Of a DNA stretch of 29,854 nucleotides, positions 5,421 through 14,133 are shown piece by piece. Both the position numbers and the translations under genes were made by a program. Under the pieces are notes generated by a model that did no database searches, had not been told where the DNA came from, and saw nothing but the letters and a program-made list of their open reading frames with translations. Numbering within the stretch: the stretch's first letter is position 1; the number at the start of each line of letters is the position of its first letter. Source of the DNA: CAZRQL01 sp964602415 (GTDB lineage Bacteria > Bacteroidota > Bacteroidia > Cytophagales > Flammeovirgaceae); the NCBI GenBank assembly GCA_964602415.1, contig CAZRQL010000035.1, positions 1 through 29,854 of the forward strand, given 5' to 3'.

Positions 5421-7914
5421 ATGTTGTAGATGACTGTCTTACGGGTATAGTGATAATAAATTCACTGCCTTTGCCCTGTTCACTTTCTACTCTAATGCTG
5501 CCTTTGTGCCGCTCAATGATTCCGTAGGTGATAGAAAGCCCCAAGCCTGTTCCTTGCCCAACGTCTTTGGTGGTAAAAAAAGGCTCAAAAATTCTCTCAA
5601 TCATCTGTGCATCCATTCCCTTGCCCGTATCCCTGACCCTTATCTCTACGTTTTCGCCCAACAGTCGGGTAGATATGTACACATCTCCTCTGTCTTCTAT
5701 GGACTGTATCGCATTGGTTATCAAGTTCATAAATACTTGATTGAGTTTACCGGGCAAACATTCCACCGGAGGCAATTCGGCCAAATCTTTGTGGATATCA
5801 ACCCGATTTCTGGTGATGCTTTTGAGCAAAGACAAAGTTGAGTTGATGCCCTCATTGATATCGGCTTGCTTAAAATTGTCTTCGTCAAGTCTGGAAAAAT
5901 TTCTAAGCCCGATGACAATTTCTTTGGTTCTTTGCGCTCCCTCCTCAATACCGATGGTAAGTTGCTCAATTTCCGAAAGCAAGTAGTCGATGTCGTATTG
6001 GAGGTACAATTCTCTAAGCTGCTGCGAGGAAAGTGTGGCTTGTTTGACTTGGGCAAGGAGTTTTTTGATATCGTCCAAATCTTTTTTCAAAGGGCTGATA
6101 TTGGCAGACACAAAATTGATGGGGTTGTTTATTTCATGGGCAATGCCTGCGGTAAGTTGTCCCAAAGAGGCCATTTTGGCAGCTTGTATGAGTTGGGCTT
6201 GTGTTTTTTTGAGTACTTCATAGGCTTCTTCTATCCTTGACTTTTGCTTTTCTATTTCGTCTTTTTTGAGTTCGAGTTCAAGGTTTTTTCTGCTCATTTT
6301 GCTGTTTATGATTGTCATTTCGCGGTTTTTGGTTTCTATCTCAAGGTTTTTCTCTTTGAGCATGGCCACCGTTTGGGCAATCTGATAATTTTTCCTTTTG
6401 TCTCTAAAATAAAAAATCAAAAAAATGACCAGCAAAGACAAAGAAACCAAAAACCCGATGATGCCAATGAGTGCCCAAAGTTGCTGGGCTTCGGCTTCTT
6501 TTTGGGCTGCTTGCTGACTGGCTTGGAGTCTTTCAAACTCCAAAGCCCTGAGTGCGCGATTCTTGCGCTCATTTTCAAGGTCGGCTTTTTGAAGCAGCCG
6601 GTCTTTTTCAAGTTCTTGGATTTCTCTCTCGCGTCGGGCGGCAAGGTATTTATCCGATTCCAATTGGAGTTCATTGCGCAGTTTGGCTTCTTCCAATGCC
6701 TTTTCTTTGATCTTGGCTTGTGCCAAAAGGTCTTGGGTGCGAAGGTTTTGTATTTCTTTTTCTTGGTTGCTAATCAATAAATTTTTGTTTTGCAATTCAA
6801 GTTCCGCGCGCTTTTCGCGTTCCAGAAAAAGTTTAATTTCCCTATCTTTAAGTTCGTCTTGGTTGTATTGTGATTGTTCGGCGGCTTTGATGCGGGACTC
6901 ATTGGCAGTATCTTCGGTCTGTAAGTACCTTTTGTAAGACTCCAAAGCGGATTTAAAATCTCCGGCAGCTTGTTGTATTTCAGAGAGTAAGAGATAGGCT
7001 TGTCTGACTTGGGCACTATTTTGTGAGTGAATGGCTGAGGCCAATACTTTGCGGCAAAGTTGTTCGGAAGTGCCCAGATTGCCGTCTTGAAGTTGGATAG
7101 ATGCCAAAATAAGGTCTATTTCGAGTAGCTCGTGCGACAAGCGGGAAGATTGGGCTAAGTTTTGTGCCTGTTTAAACACTTTGAGCGCAAAAGGATCGCC
7201 CAAGTTTTGATGGCTCACACCGATGTTTATCAACACTTTAATCAATGAAAGCGTGTCGGCATTGCACAATTGCATCAACTGATAAGCCGCACGAAAGTTG
7301 TCCAATGCTCCGCTGTAATCTTTAAGTTGATTCAGGGAATAAGCATAATTGTTTAGTGCATGGGCTACGGCGCAAGAATCGCCCATCCGCCTGAGCACCT
7401 TGAGCATTCTTTCATTGTAGAGCTTACTATTTTCAAAATTGCCCAGTTTGGATTGCACATCCACCAAAAGTTTAAGGTTTTGCACCATTGCAGGAAGGTT
7501 TTGCCTTCTGGTTTGGTACTCTAAAGTTTTTTTTAAATAGTTTGTCGCTTCGGGGTATTTCTTAAAATCAATATAAGAAATGGCCAATTTCTCGTGCAGT
7601 TCTTGGAGTTTTTCGGAAGATGGATTTTTATTGATAGCCTTTAAAACTTCCAGGTAGTAATAAATGGCTTGAGAATAATTCTTGTTTTCTCTATAAAAAT
7701 CACCTATTTCAATTTGCAAATCAAGTGCCCCCGATTTACTCTGACTCTCTTCTAAAATCCGAAGGGCTTTGAGGTAAAATTTGAGTGCCGATTCAAAGTG
7801 ATTTTCTTGCCTGTTTTTCTGCGCATTGGCCAATAAAGAATCAAAACTACTTTGACCCTGGCTTGTACCAAAGAAGCAAAGAAGTATGACCATAGACCAC
7901 AAGCAATTGCGCAT
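5419..7914 (-). CDS. TPR-containing sensor histidine kinase
   Basis: This is a hybrid-free sensor kinase of about 831 residues that would autophosphorylate and pass phosphate to an unlinked response regulator. It has a signal peptide ending in FFGTSQGQ, then roughly 310 residues of tetratricopeptide-like helical repeats outside the cytoplasmic membrane. A long charged coiled coil follows, then one membrane helix (about residues 482-506), a second coiled coil, and the kinase core. The HisKA motif AGIAHEINNPINF carries His593. The ATPase domain has an N box (NLITNAIQ), a G1 box (DTGKGMD) and a G2 box (GTGLGL). The ATG at 7914 was chosen because the six residues upstream begin at a TTG and spoil the signal peptide. 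No regulator gene is adjacent. Confidence 0.9.
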   Translation of the reverse strand: MRNCLWSMVILLCFFGTSQGQSSFDSLLANAQKNRQENHFESALKFYLKALRILEESQSKSGALDLQIEIGDFYRENKNYSQAIYYYLEVLKAINKNPSSEKLQELHEKLAISYIDFKKYPEATNYLKKTLEYQTRRQNLPAMVQNLKLLVDVQSKLGNFENSKLYNERMLKVLRRMGDSCAVAHALNNYAYSLNQLKDYSGALDNFRAAYQLMQLCNADTLSLIKVLINIGVSHQNLGDPFALKVFKQAQNLAQSSRLSHELLEIDLILASIQLQDGNLGTSEQLCRKVLASAIHSQNSAQVRQAYLLLSEIQQAAGDFKSALESYKRYLQTEDTANESRIKAAEQSQYNQDELKDREIKLFLEREKRAELELQNKNLLISNQEKEIQNLRTQDLLAQAKIKEKALEEAKLRNELQLESDKYLAARREREIQELEKDRLLQKADLENERKNRALRALEFERLQASQQAAQKEAEAQQLWALIGIIGFLVSLSLLVIFLIFYFRDKRKNYQIAQTVAMLKEKNLEIETKNREMTIINSKMSRKNLELELKKDEIEKQKSRIEEAYEVLKKTQAQLIQAAKMASLGQLTAGIAHEINNPINFVSANISPLKKDLDDIKKLLAQVKQATLSSQQLRELYLQYDIDYLLSEIEQLTIGIEEGAQRTKEIVIGLRNFSRLDEDNFKQADINEGINSTLSLLKSITRNRVDIHKDLAELPPVECLPGKLNQVFMNLITNAIQSIEDRGDVYISTRLLGENVEIRVRDTGKGMDAQMIERIFEPFFTTKDVGQGTGLGLSITYGIIERHKGSIRVESEQGKGSEFIITIPVRQSSTT

Positions 7915-7971
7915 TAAGATAGCTATTAGCAATTTTGAGGCAAATTAACGAAATCAAACTGATTCGTTGGA

Positions 7972-8002
7972 GTTGTTGGAAAACTATTTATCCCTAACTT
8001 TG
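7972..8002 (+). promoter_or_regulatory. Candidate promoter for the coiled-coil protein gene
   Basis: GTTG at 7972-7975 (one base off TTTG) and TAACTTTG at 7995-8002 are 19 bases apart. A second TAnnTTTG match, TAAATTTG, lies at 8015-8022, but it has no upstream box and is close to the start codon. Confidence 0.45.
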
Positions 8003-8038
8003 TGTCCAATAAGATAAATTTGTAAAAAAAGAATCAAA

Positions 8039-8971
8039 ATGTCCACACCAATACAATCTCAAAGAAACAATAAAGCAGTTATTATTGTGTTAGTTATACT
8101 TTTGATAGCTTCTAATGCAGCATGGTTTTTTCAAGGTAAAAAAGAAAATTTAAAAGCAGAGGAGAAGTACCAAACAGTTGAAACAGAGCTGATAACCACC
8201 TATGCCAAATTAGATTCAATATCAAGAGAACTCAACACTAAAATTGCTGAAATTCAGCAGCTTGGCGGTAAAGTGGATACACTTTTGCAAATCAAATCCC
8301 AACTGGAAGCAGAGAAAAAGGGACTATTGAGTGGCAAAAAAGTCAGTGAAGCCAAATACACCGAGCTTAAGAGCAAAATAGAGGGCTATGAAGTGCTGTT
8401 GGTGCAAAAAGACACAGAAATAGCAAAACTGCGCGAAGACAATAGCTTTTTAACCAAAGAAGTGCTGGCTCTGAAAAATGATAAAGTTGCCAAAGAAGAT
8501 TCTTTGCGTACCCTCCAAATGCAAAAAGGAGAAATGACTGCCGTGCTCAAAGCCGCTGCCAGACTCAAAGCCATAAACTACAAAATAGTGGCTGTCAGTG
8601 AAAAAGATAAAAAAAGAGATGGTAGTGAAACAAAAAATGAATTCCGCCGCAGGCAAGTGGAAAAATTGGAATTTAGCTTTAATATTGACGAAAATCCGGC
8701 TGCCAAACACGGTACCAGAACCATTTATATGGAAGTAAAAGACCCCGATGGCGCAACCATATTTGACAACACAACTATAGGAGCCGCTACCTTCAGGTAC
8801 GAAAACAAAGATTTGTTTTTTACCGCCTCAAAAGAAATAATCTTCGACAACACCAAGCAATTGGTTCAATTTACTTTGGTAAGGAAAGGAGAGTACAAAT
8901 CAGGAACTTATACAGCTACTTTTTACTGTGATGGTGCAATCATAGGAAGCACTCAATTTATTATCAGGTAA
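8039..8971 (+). CDS. Membrane-anchored coiled-coil protein of unknown function
   Basis: I do not recognise this 310-residue protein as a named family. One membrane helix (about residues 14-31, VIIVLVILLIASNAAWFF) follows a short polar N-terminus. Residues of about 35-180 form a heptad-rich coiled coil dense in Lys, Glu and Leu. A globular, beta-rich domain follows (about 185-310), with strands such as KLEFSFNID, TIYMEVKDPDG and LVQFTLVRKGEYKSGTYTATFYCDG. An envelope protein with its C-terminal domain outside the cytoplasm is likely. The last 19 bases overlap the end of the convergent NuoL-like gene. Similar single-helix coiled-coil proteins are common in this phylum as hypothetical proteins. 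Confidence 0.75.
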   Translation: MSTPIQSQRNNKAVIIVLVILLIASNAAWFFQGKKENLKAEEKYQTVETELITTYAKLDSISRELNTKIAEIQQLGGKVDTLLQIKSQLEAEKKGLLSGKKVSEAKYTELKSKIEGYEVLLVQKDTEIAKLREDNSFLTKEVLALKNDKVAKEDSLRTLQMQKGEMTAVLKAAARLKAINYKIVAVSEKDKKRDGSETKNEFRRRQVEKLEFSFNIDENPAAKHGTRTIYMEVKDPDGATIFDNTTIGAATFRYENKDLFFTASKEIIFDNTKQLVQFTLVRKGEYKSGTYTATFYCDGAIIGSTQFIIR

Positions 8972-10704
8972 AAAATAACCATGACAATTAATATTGCCAT
9001 ATTAATTAAATATTGCTGTAATTTTTTATCTTGAAAAGAAAAAGTCAAATGTCCTATATTCCTTATTTGATTGCAGGTTTGTCTTATCATTCCATCAATT
9101 AGGTTTTTGTCGAAAAAAATAGCTATGTGTGCGATTACATAATGTATTTGTGCAAATAAGTTTATTGCCCTATCTAATATTCTTTTATCGGTATAAGAAA
9201 ATATTTCAGCCGTTTTAACAAAATACCGAGAGGTATATTTATAAGAATTATTAAAATAAAAAAACTCTTTTAACAAGCCAATATCAAGAAAAGTGTTCCT
9301 AAAACGATAGGCAAATGCCATTCCAAATAAAAGACTCAAAATAGAAACAATAAAACTTATTAGGTGTATTTCTAAATTTAAGTTCCACCATCCTACCGAC
9401 AAAAAAGCCAATATTGCTACAATTACGCCCATCCAATTTAAAGATAAATTTGAGGTTATTATATTGACTTGTTTGTTGTTGCTCCATAGTTTAAAAATAA
9501 TCCTGAAGCTGTAAAATGCAGTCAAACAAGAAACTAAAAACAATAATCCGAGTGTAAAAAAGTCTTTTGCAGCCGCTTCCACAATCATTTCTTTGCTAAA
9601 AAATCCGGATGTAAGTGGAACTCCGGCCAAAGACAAGGCACAAACAGAAAAAGAAAGCCTAATCCATGGATAATGGGAGGCAATTTTTGAAATATTGTCA
9701 ATATCTTGGGCTTGTTGATCCGACAAATGATGCAGCGCAAAAATAAAACAGCCGGCTGCCAAAAATAAACCCGCCTTAAACAAACCATGCGCAAGCAAAT
9801 GCGCCAATGCAGCCTCATTTGCCAAAAAACCTACGGCAAAAACCATCAAACCCAACTGGGAAATGGTAGAGTACGCAAGCAATTTTTTGATGTCGGTTTG
9901 AAAAACGGCTGTCAATGCAGCCAACAAAGCCGTAAATAAACCCAAATAAGCCAATACCAAACTTTCGCCCAACCAAGGTGAAACCCTAATGGCCAAATAC
10001 ACACCCGCCGCCACCATAGTAGCTGCGTGAATCAGCGCGGAGACAGGGGTTGGGCCTTTCATGGCATCAGGAAGCCAAATGGACAAAGGCAACTGGGCAG
10101 ATTTGGCAACCGTGCCCATCACAATAAACCATGCCCACCAAACCGAATCAACCCCCGCCTGAGGATAGTCCCAAGAATTGGTATGGATATATGCCAAAAT
10201 AATGCCTGACAATACACAAACATCGCCTACCCTGTTAATCAAAAAAGCTTTTTGGGCTGCATCGCCTGCCAATTTGTCCCTAAACCAAAAACCAATCAAC
10301 CAAAACGAACAAACACCCATCCACTCCCAAAAAACATACAATAACAACAAATTCTTAAAAACCAATAAACCATTCATAGCCCCCAGAAAAAGAGACAAAA
10401 AAGCAAAATATCGGTTTTGAGAATCACCAATATAAAAAACTGAAAAAACAATAACCAGTAACCCAACTATCTGAACAAGGTATAGAATCTTTAGAGAAAT
10501 AACATCAATGTGCATATTTACCGACAAGTCCAAATCAGCCACCGAAAACCAGACCCAAGATGCCGAACGATTGGTAAAAAATAAAACCAATAAACAGCTC
10601 AAAACTGACAATAAAGCCGGAAGAAATACCCTTTTTGGAGGCGCAAATAAAGAAATTGCAGAGGCCAAAATGGGTAAGAAAAATAATAAAATAATTAAAT
10701 TCAT
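8953..10704 (-). CDS. NADH-quinone oxidoreductase subunit L-like protein (NuoL/antiporter family)
   Basis: This 583-residue integral membrane protein of the NuoL/MrpA family is a proton-translocating channel subunit of respiratory complex I. Residues used for proton movement are all present: Glu127 (FWEWMG), Asp161 (NRVGD), Lys201 (TVAKSAQLP), His226 (ALIHAATMV), Lys310 (GLFKAG) and Lys371 (FFSKEM). These correspond to E. coli NuoL Glu144, Asp178, Lys229, His254, Lys342 and Lys399. The C-terminus includes an amphipathic stretch (LDRAINLFAQIHYV...FFDKNLIDGM) and a last membrane helix, as in genuine NuoL with its lateral helix. No other nuo gene is present, so it is either a dispersed complex I subunit or part of another ion or bicarbonate transporter. 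The rhomboid gene lies 100 bases upstream. Confidence 0.88.
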   Translation of the reverse strand: MNLIILLFFLPILASAISLFAPPKRVFLPALLSVLSCLLVLFFTNRSASWVWFSVADLDLSVNMHIDVISLKILYLVQIVGLLVIVFSVFYIGDSQNRYFAFLSLFLGAMNGLLVFKNLLLLYVFWEWMGVCSFWLIGFWFRDKLAGDAAQKAFLINRVGDVCVLSGIILAYIHTNSWDYPQAGVDSVWWAWFIVMGTVAKSAQLPLSIWLPDAMKGPTPVSALIHAATMVAAGVYLAIRVSPWLGESLVLAYLGLFTALLAALTAVFQTDIKKLLAYSTISQLGLMVFAVGFLANEAALAHLLAHGLFKAGLFLAAGCFIFALHHLSDQQAQDIDNISKIASHYPWIRLSFSVCALSLAGVPLTSGFFSKEMIVEAAAKDFFTLGLLFLVSCLTAFYSFRIIFKLWSNNKQVNIITSNLSLNWMGVIVAILAFLSVGWWNLNLEIHLISFIVSILSLLFGMAFAYRFRNTFLDIGLLKEFFYFNNSYKYTSRYFVKTAEIFSYTDKRILDRAINLFAQIHYVIAHIAIFFDKNLIDGMIRQTCNQIRNIGHLTFSFQDKKLQQYLINMAILIVMVIFYLIIN

Positions 10705-10804
10705 TTAATAAAATTATTTTAAAACAAATAAGAATTAAACAATCAATAATTTATGAAACACATTGCCAATTTGATAAAAAACCTACTTTTGGAAATACAA
10801 TCTT

Positions 10805-11425
10805 TCACCACATCATACTACCCCTGAAAATTTGACTTACAAAACGCATGAGAACATCGGGGTCTTGTAAAACTGCGAAGGCGATACCAAAGACCGAACC
10901 AAAAAAATGAGCATAATGGTCTATATTGTCACGGCTTTGTTGGGCAGCGTAATAACTGTAAATCATATAAGCCAACCCAAAAAACCAAGCCGGCATTTGA
11001 AACATAAAATAAAGCGAAATTTTGGCGGTCGGATAATACAATATGGAAACAAAAACCACCGCTGAAACCGCCCCTGATGCACCCAGCGAGTTGTAGTAGT
11101 GCGAATGGCGATGGCGTAAGAATGAACCCAAATTTGAAAAAGGCAAAGCCAGAAAATAAAGAAAACCATAAGAAACTGCACCCAAAGTCGCCTCCACCGC
11201 TCTGCCAAAAGAATACAAAGCTATCATATTGAAAGCCAAATGGATATAGTCAGCATGAACCAGTGCACAAGTCCAAATTCTCCAATACTGCCTCCTGTGC
11301 TCAACCTCATAAGGGTTGAAGGTCCAACGAGACTTTTGAACCGGATCGTTCATGTATATCACGCTCACAATTACAGTAACAAACACAACCAAGTTGTTGA
11401 CGTTGATGCTTTGAATTTCACCCAT
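10805..11425 (-). CDS. Rhomboid family intramembrane serine protease
   Basis: This 206-residue polytopic membrane protein cuts within membrane helices of its substrates. The catalytic pair is intact: Ser117 in GASG and His173 in HYAHFFG. The oxyanion-side motif HADYIHLAFN (His57, His62, Asn66) and the WRIWTCALVHAD loop segment are also present. Six or so hydrophobic segments fit the basic bacterial rhomboid core, without extra domains. Its ATG is at 11425. A TACATTTG on the minus strand (11452 to 11445) could be a -7 box, with a TTTG upstream but only 14 bases away. The substrate is unknown. It is divergent from lon. Confidence 0.92.
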   Translation of the reverse strand: MGEIQSINVNNLVVFVTVIVSVIYMNDPVQKSRWTFNPYEVEHRRQYWRIWTCALVHADYIHLAFNMIALYSFGRAVEATLGAVSYGFLYFLALPFSNLGSFLRHRHSHYYNSLGASGAVSAVVFVSILYYPTAKISLYFMFQMPAWFFGLAYMIYSYYAAQQSRDNIDHYAHFFGSVFGIAFAVLQDPDVLMRFVSQIFRGSMMW

Positions 11426-11586
11426 AAAATCAGATTCTACAAAGCAAATGTATGCAGTATTTTTGGCAAAATGATTGTGAATATAGTGGGCTATACTAAC
11501 CGGAAAATGATAGTATAATCTAAGTATCTAAAAAACAATGTATTGATTGAAAAAATTCTAATCCGAAACCCTGACAAAATTTCAAA

Positions 11587-14061
11587 ATGCGACAAACTGA
11601 CATACATCTGATTTTTCAACAGCTTTCTCAAGCTGAGGACGAAAAAGACTCCAATACCAATTTAGATTCACAACATGTCCAAGATTCTGATGTAAAATTG
11701 CCGGAAGAAGCAATGATGCCTCTGCTTCCTTTGCGCAACATGGTGCTTTTCCCCGGCATCATCACTCCCATCAACTTAAGCCGCCAAAAATCAATCAAAT
11801 TGGTCAAGGACGCTTACAAAGGCGAAAAAATGGTCGCGGTTTTGACACAAGCCAACCCCGCAGAAGACGACCCAACACCTGATGACGTGTATAAGGTTGG
11901 CACTATCGCGCGCATTATCAAGCTATTGGTACTGCCTGATGGAAGTACAACCGTAATTGTGCAAGGAGAAAAACGCTTCCGCCTCAACCGTATCGTGCAA
12001 GACAGTCCCTATTGGACTGCCGAAGTAAGCATTTACCATGAGGAGATTTTCTCGGGCGAAAAAAGCGAAATCAAAGCCCTAACGCAGTCGCTAAAAGAAA
12101 CGGCCTATAGAATCATCAAACTTAACCCTGAAGTGCCTGATTCTCAGTTTTCTTTTGAGAGTATAGAAATGCCTTGGCTGCTTGTTTATATCCTTTGTTC
12201 GAGCATCAATGCAGAATTGTCTCAAAAACAAGAACTTCTTGAACTTGAAGATGGCTACGCAAGAGGCTTGAAGCTATTAGAAATTATGATGAAAGAGGTT
12301 CAAATCCTTGAAATCAAATACGAGATCCAATCTAAAGCCTCATCTGACATAGACCAACAGCAAAGAGATTATTTTTTGCGGCAGCAAATGAAAGTGCTTC
12401 AAGATGAGTTGGGTATGGAAGGCGGCGAGCGAGACATAGCCGAATTGCGCAAAAAAGCCGAAAACAAGCAATGGCCTGAATACGCACGCAAATACTTTGA
12501 AAAAGAACTTGATAGGGCATCAAGGATTCATACGGCTTCGCCAGAGTTTGCGGTCATGGTCAACTATTGTGATTTTTTGGTTGAACTGCCCTGGGATGAA
12601 TGTACTGAAGATAACTTTGATTTGCGACACGCAGAGGAAATCCTTGATAAAGAACACTTTGGCCTCAAAAAGGTAAAAGAGCGAATCATAGAGTTTCTCG
12701 CTGTGTTGAAGCTGAAAAAGTCTATGCGCGGCCCCATTCTTTGCCTGTACGGCCCTCCCGGGGTAGGAAAAACCTCGATGGGAAAGTCAATTGCGCAGGC
12801 TTTGGGGCGCAAATACGCCCGCATTTCGTTGGGAGGACTCCGGGACGAAGCCGAACTTAGAGGACACCGAAAAACCTACATTGGGGCTATGCCCGGCAGA
12901 ATCCTGCAAAATATCAAAAAAGTAGGCGCGTCAAATCCCGTGTTTGTACTGGACGAGATAGACAAAATAGGCAATGATTTTAGGGGAGACCCTGCCTCGG
13001 CTCTACTGGAAATACTTGATCCTGAGCAAAATAATACCTTCACCGACAACTATGCCGAAGTGGAGTACGACCTCTCGCGGGTGCTGTTTATAGCCACCGC
13101 CAACTCACTGGACACCATCCACCCCGCCCTGCGTGACCGCATGGAAATCATCGAAATCAATGGATACACACAGGAAGAAAAAATTGAAATAGCAAAAAAA
13201 CACCTCATACCCAGACTGTTGGAAGATCACGGCTTGAGAGAAGACCAATTCAGCATCCAATCGAATGCCATCTCAAAAATCATCTCAGGCTACACCCGCG
13301 AGTCAGGAGTGAGAAACTTGAACCAAAAACTCTCCGCTTTGGTGCGCAACACAGCCAAGGCCGTGGCCATGGAGCTCGAATTGCCCAAAAAGGTAACGGC
13401 TGCAAAAGTCGAAAAAGTATTGGGTGCGCCTTATTTTCAGGAAGATACATACCAAAACAACGAAGTAGCCGGTGTGGTTACGGGCTTGGCTTGGACTCCG
13501 GTAGGGGGCGAAATTCTCTTCATCGAAGCCACCCTTTACAAAGGCAAGGGCAGACTCACCTTGTCGGGGCAATTGGGCGACGTGATGAAAGAATCAGCTT
13601 CGGCGGCTTTGTCGTTTTTGAAGGTGAACCACCGCTATTTATCGCTGGATTACAGGGTGTTTGACCAGTACGATTTGCATATACACATCCCTCAAGGAGC
13701 TGTGCCCAAAGACGGGCCTTCTGCCGGCATCACTTTACTCACTGCCATGGCATCGGCCTACACACAGCGAAAAGTAAAAGAACGCCTGGCCATGACCGGA
13801 GAAATCACCCTGAGAGGGAAAATTTTGCCCGTAGGGGGAATAAAAGAAAAGTTTTTGGCGGCGCGTCGCTCCGGAATCAAAGAAATTATTGTGTGCAAAA
13901 GAAACCAAAAAGATGTTGAAGAAATTGAAAATCAATACCTTCAGGATTTGGTCATCCACTATGTAGAAACGGCTGAAGAGGTTATCAAACTGGCTCTTTT
14001 GCCTGAAAAAATAAAAAAGCCCATCACGTTTGAATTTGATAAAGAAACAGTGCAACAATAA
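11587..14061 (+). CDS. lon: ATP-dependent endopeptidase La (Lon)
   Basis: This cytoplasmic AAA+ protease of 824 residues degrades misfolded and regulatory proteins. The N-terminal substrate-binding domain begins at MMPLLPLRNMVLFPG (about residue 43). The ATPase domain has Walker A GPPGVGKT (389-396) and Walker B VFVLDEIDK. The C-terminal protease domain carries Ser712 (PKDGPSAGI) and Lys755 (GGIKEK), with the same 43-residue spacing as in E. coli Lon. Residues 1-40 are a poorly conserved acidic lead typical of this phylum. It is preceded by 161 bases shared with the divergent rhomboid gene, where I see no convincing plus-strand promoter. Confidence 0.96.
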   Translation: MRQTDIHLIFQQLSQAEDEKDSNTNLDSQHVQDSDVKLPEEAMMPLLPLRNMVLFPGIITPINLSRQKSIKLVKDAYKGEKMVAVLTQANPAEDDPTPDDVYKVGTIARIIKLLVLPDGSTTVIVQGEKRFRLNRIVQDSPYWTAEVSIYHEEIFSGEKSEIKALTQSLKETAYRIIKLNPEVPDSQFSFESIEMPWLLVYILCSSINAELSQKQELLELEDGYARGLKLLEIMMKEVQILEIKYEIQSKASSDIDQQQRDYFLRQQMKVLQDELGMEGGERDIAELRKKAENKQWPEYARKYFEKELDRASRIHTASPEFAVMVNYCDFLVELPWDECTEDNFDLRHAEEILDKEHFGLKKVKERIIEFLAVLKLKKSMRGPILCLYGPPGVGKTSMGKSIAQALGRKYARISLGGLRDEAELRGHRKTYIGAMPGRILQNIKKVGASNPVFVLDEIDKIGNDFRGDPASALLEILDPEQNNTFTDNYAEVEYDLSRVLFIATANSLDTIHPALRDRMEIIEINGYTQEEKIEIAKKHLIPRLLEDHGLREDQFSIQSNAISKIISGYTRESGVRNLNQKLSALVRNTAKAVAMELELPKKVTAAKVEKVLGAPYFQEDTYQNNEVAGVVTGLAWTPVGGEILFIEATLYKGKGRLTLSGQLGDVMKESASAALSFLKVNHRYLSLDYRVFDQYDLHIHIPQGAVPKDGPSAGITLLTAMASAYTQRKVKERLAMTGEITLRGKILPVGGIKEKFLAARRSGIKEIIVCKRNQKDVEEIENQYLQDLVIHYVETAEEVIKLALLPEKIKKPITFEFDKETVQQ

Positions 14062-14083
14062 ACTGCCGGAAGTCAATTTTTTT

Positions 14084-14104
14084 AGCTTGATTATCAAGTT
14101 TTTT
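14084..14104 (+). terminator. Weak terminator-like hairpin after lon
   Basis: CTTGA (14086-14090) and TCAAG (14094-14098) pair around TTA, with one A-T and one G-T pair extending the stem, followed by a T run to 14104. The stem is short, so read-through into nusB is possible. Confidence 0.35.
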
Positions 14105-14114
14105 AGTAAATTTG
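14086..14114 (+). promoter_or_regulatory. Candidate promoter for nusB
   Basis: TAAATTTG at 14107-14114 is a full -7 match. CTTG at 14086-14089 is a near -33 match with a 17-base spacer. The nusB ATG is 20 bases below. The upstream box overlaps the hairpin after lon. Confidence 0.4.
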
Positions 14115-14133
14115 AGGTTTGAATTAAAATCCT

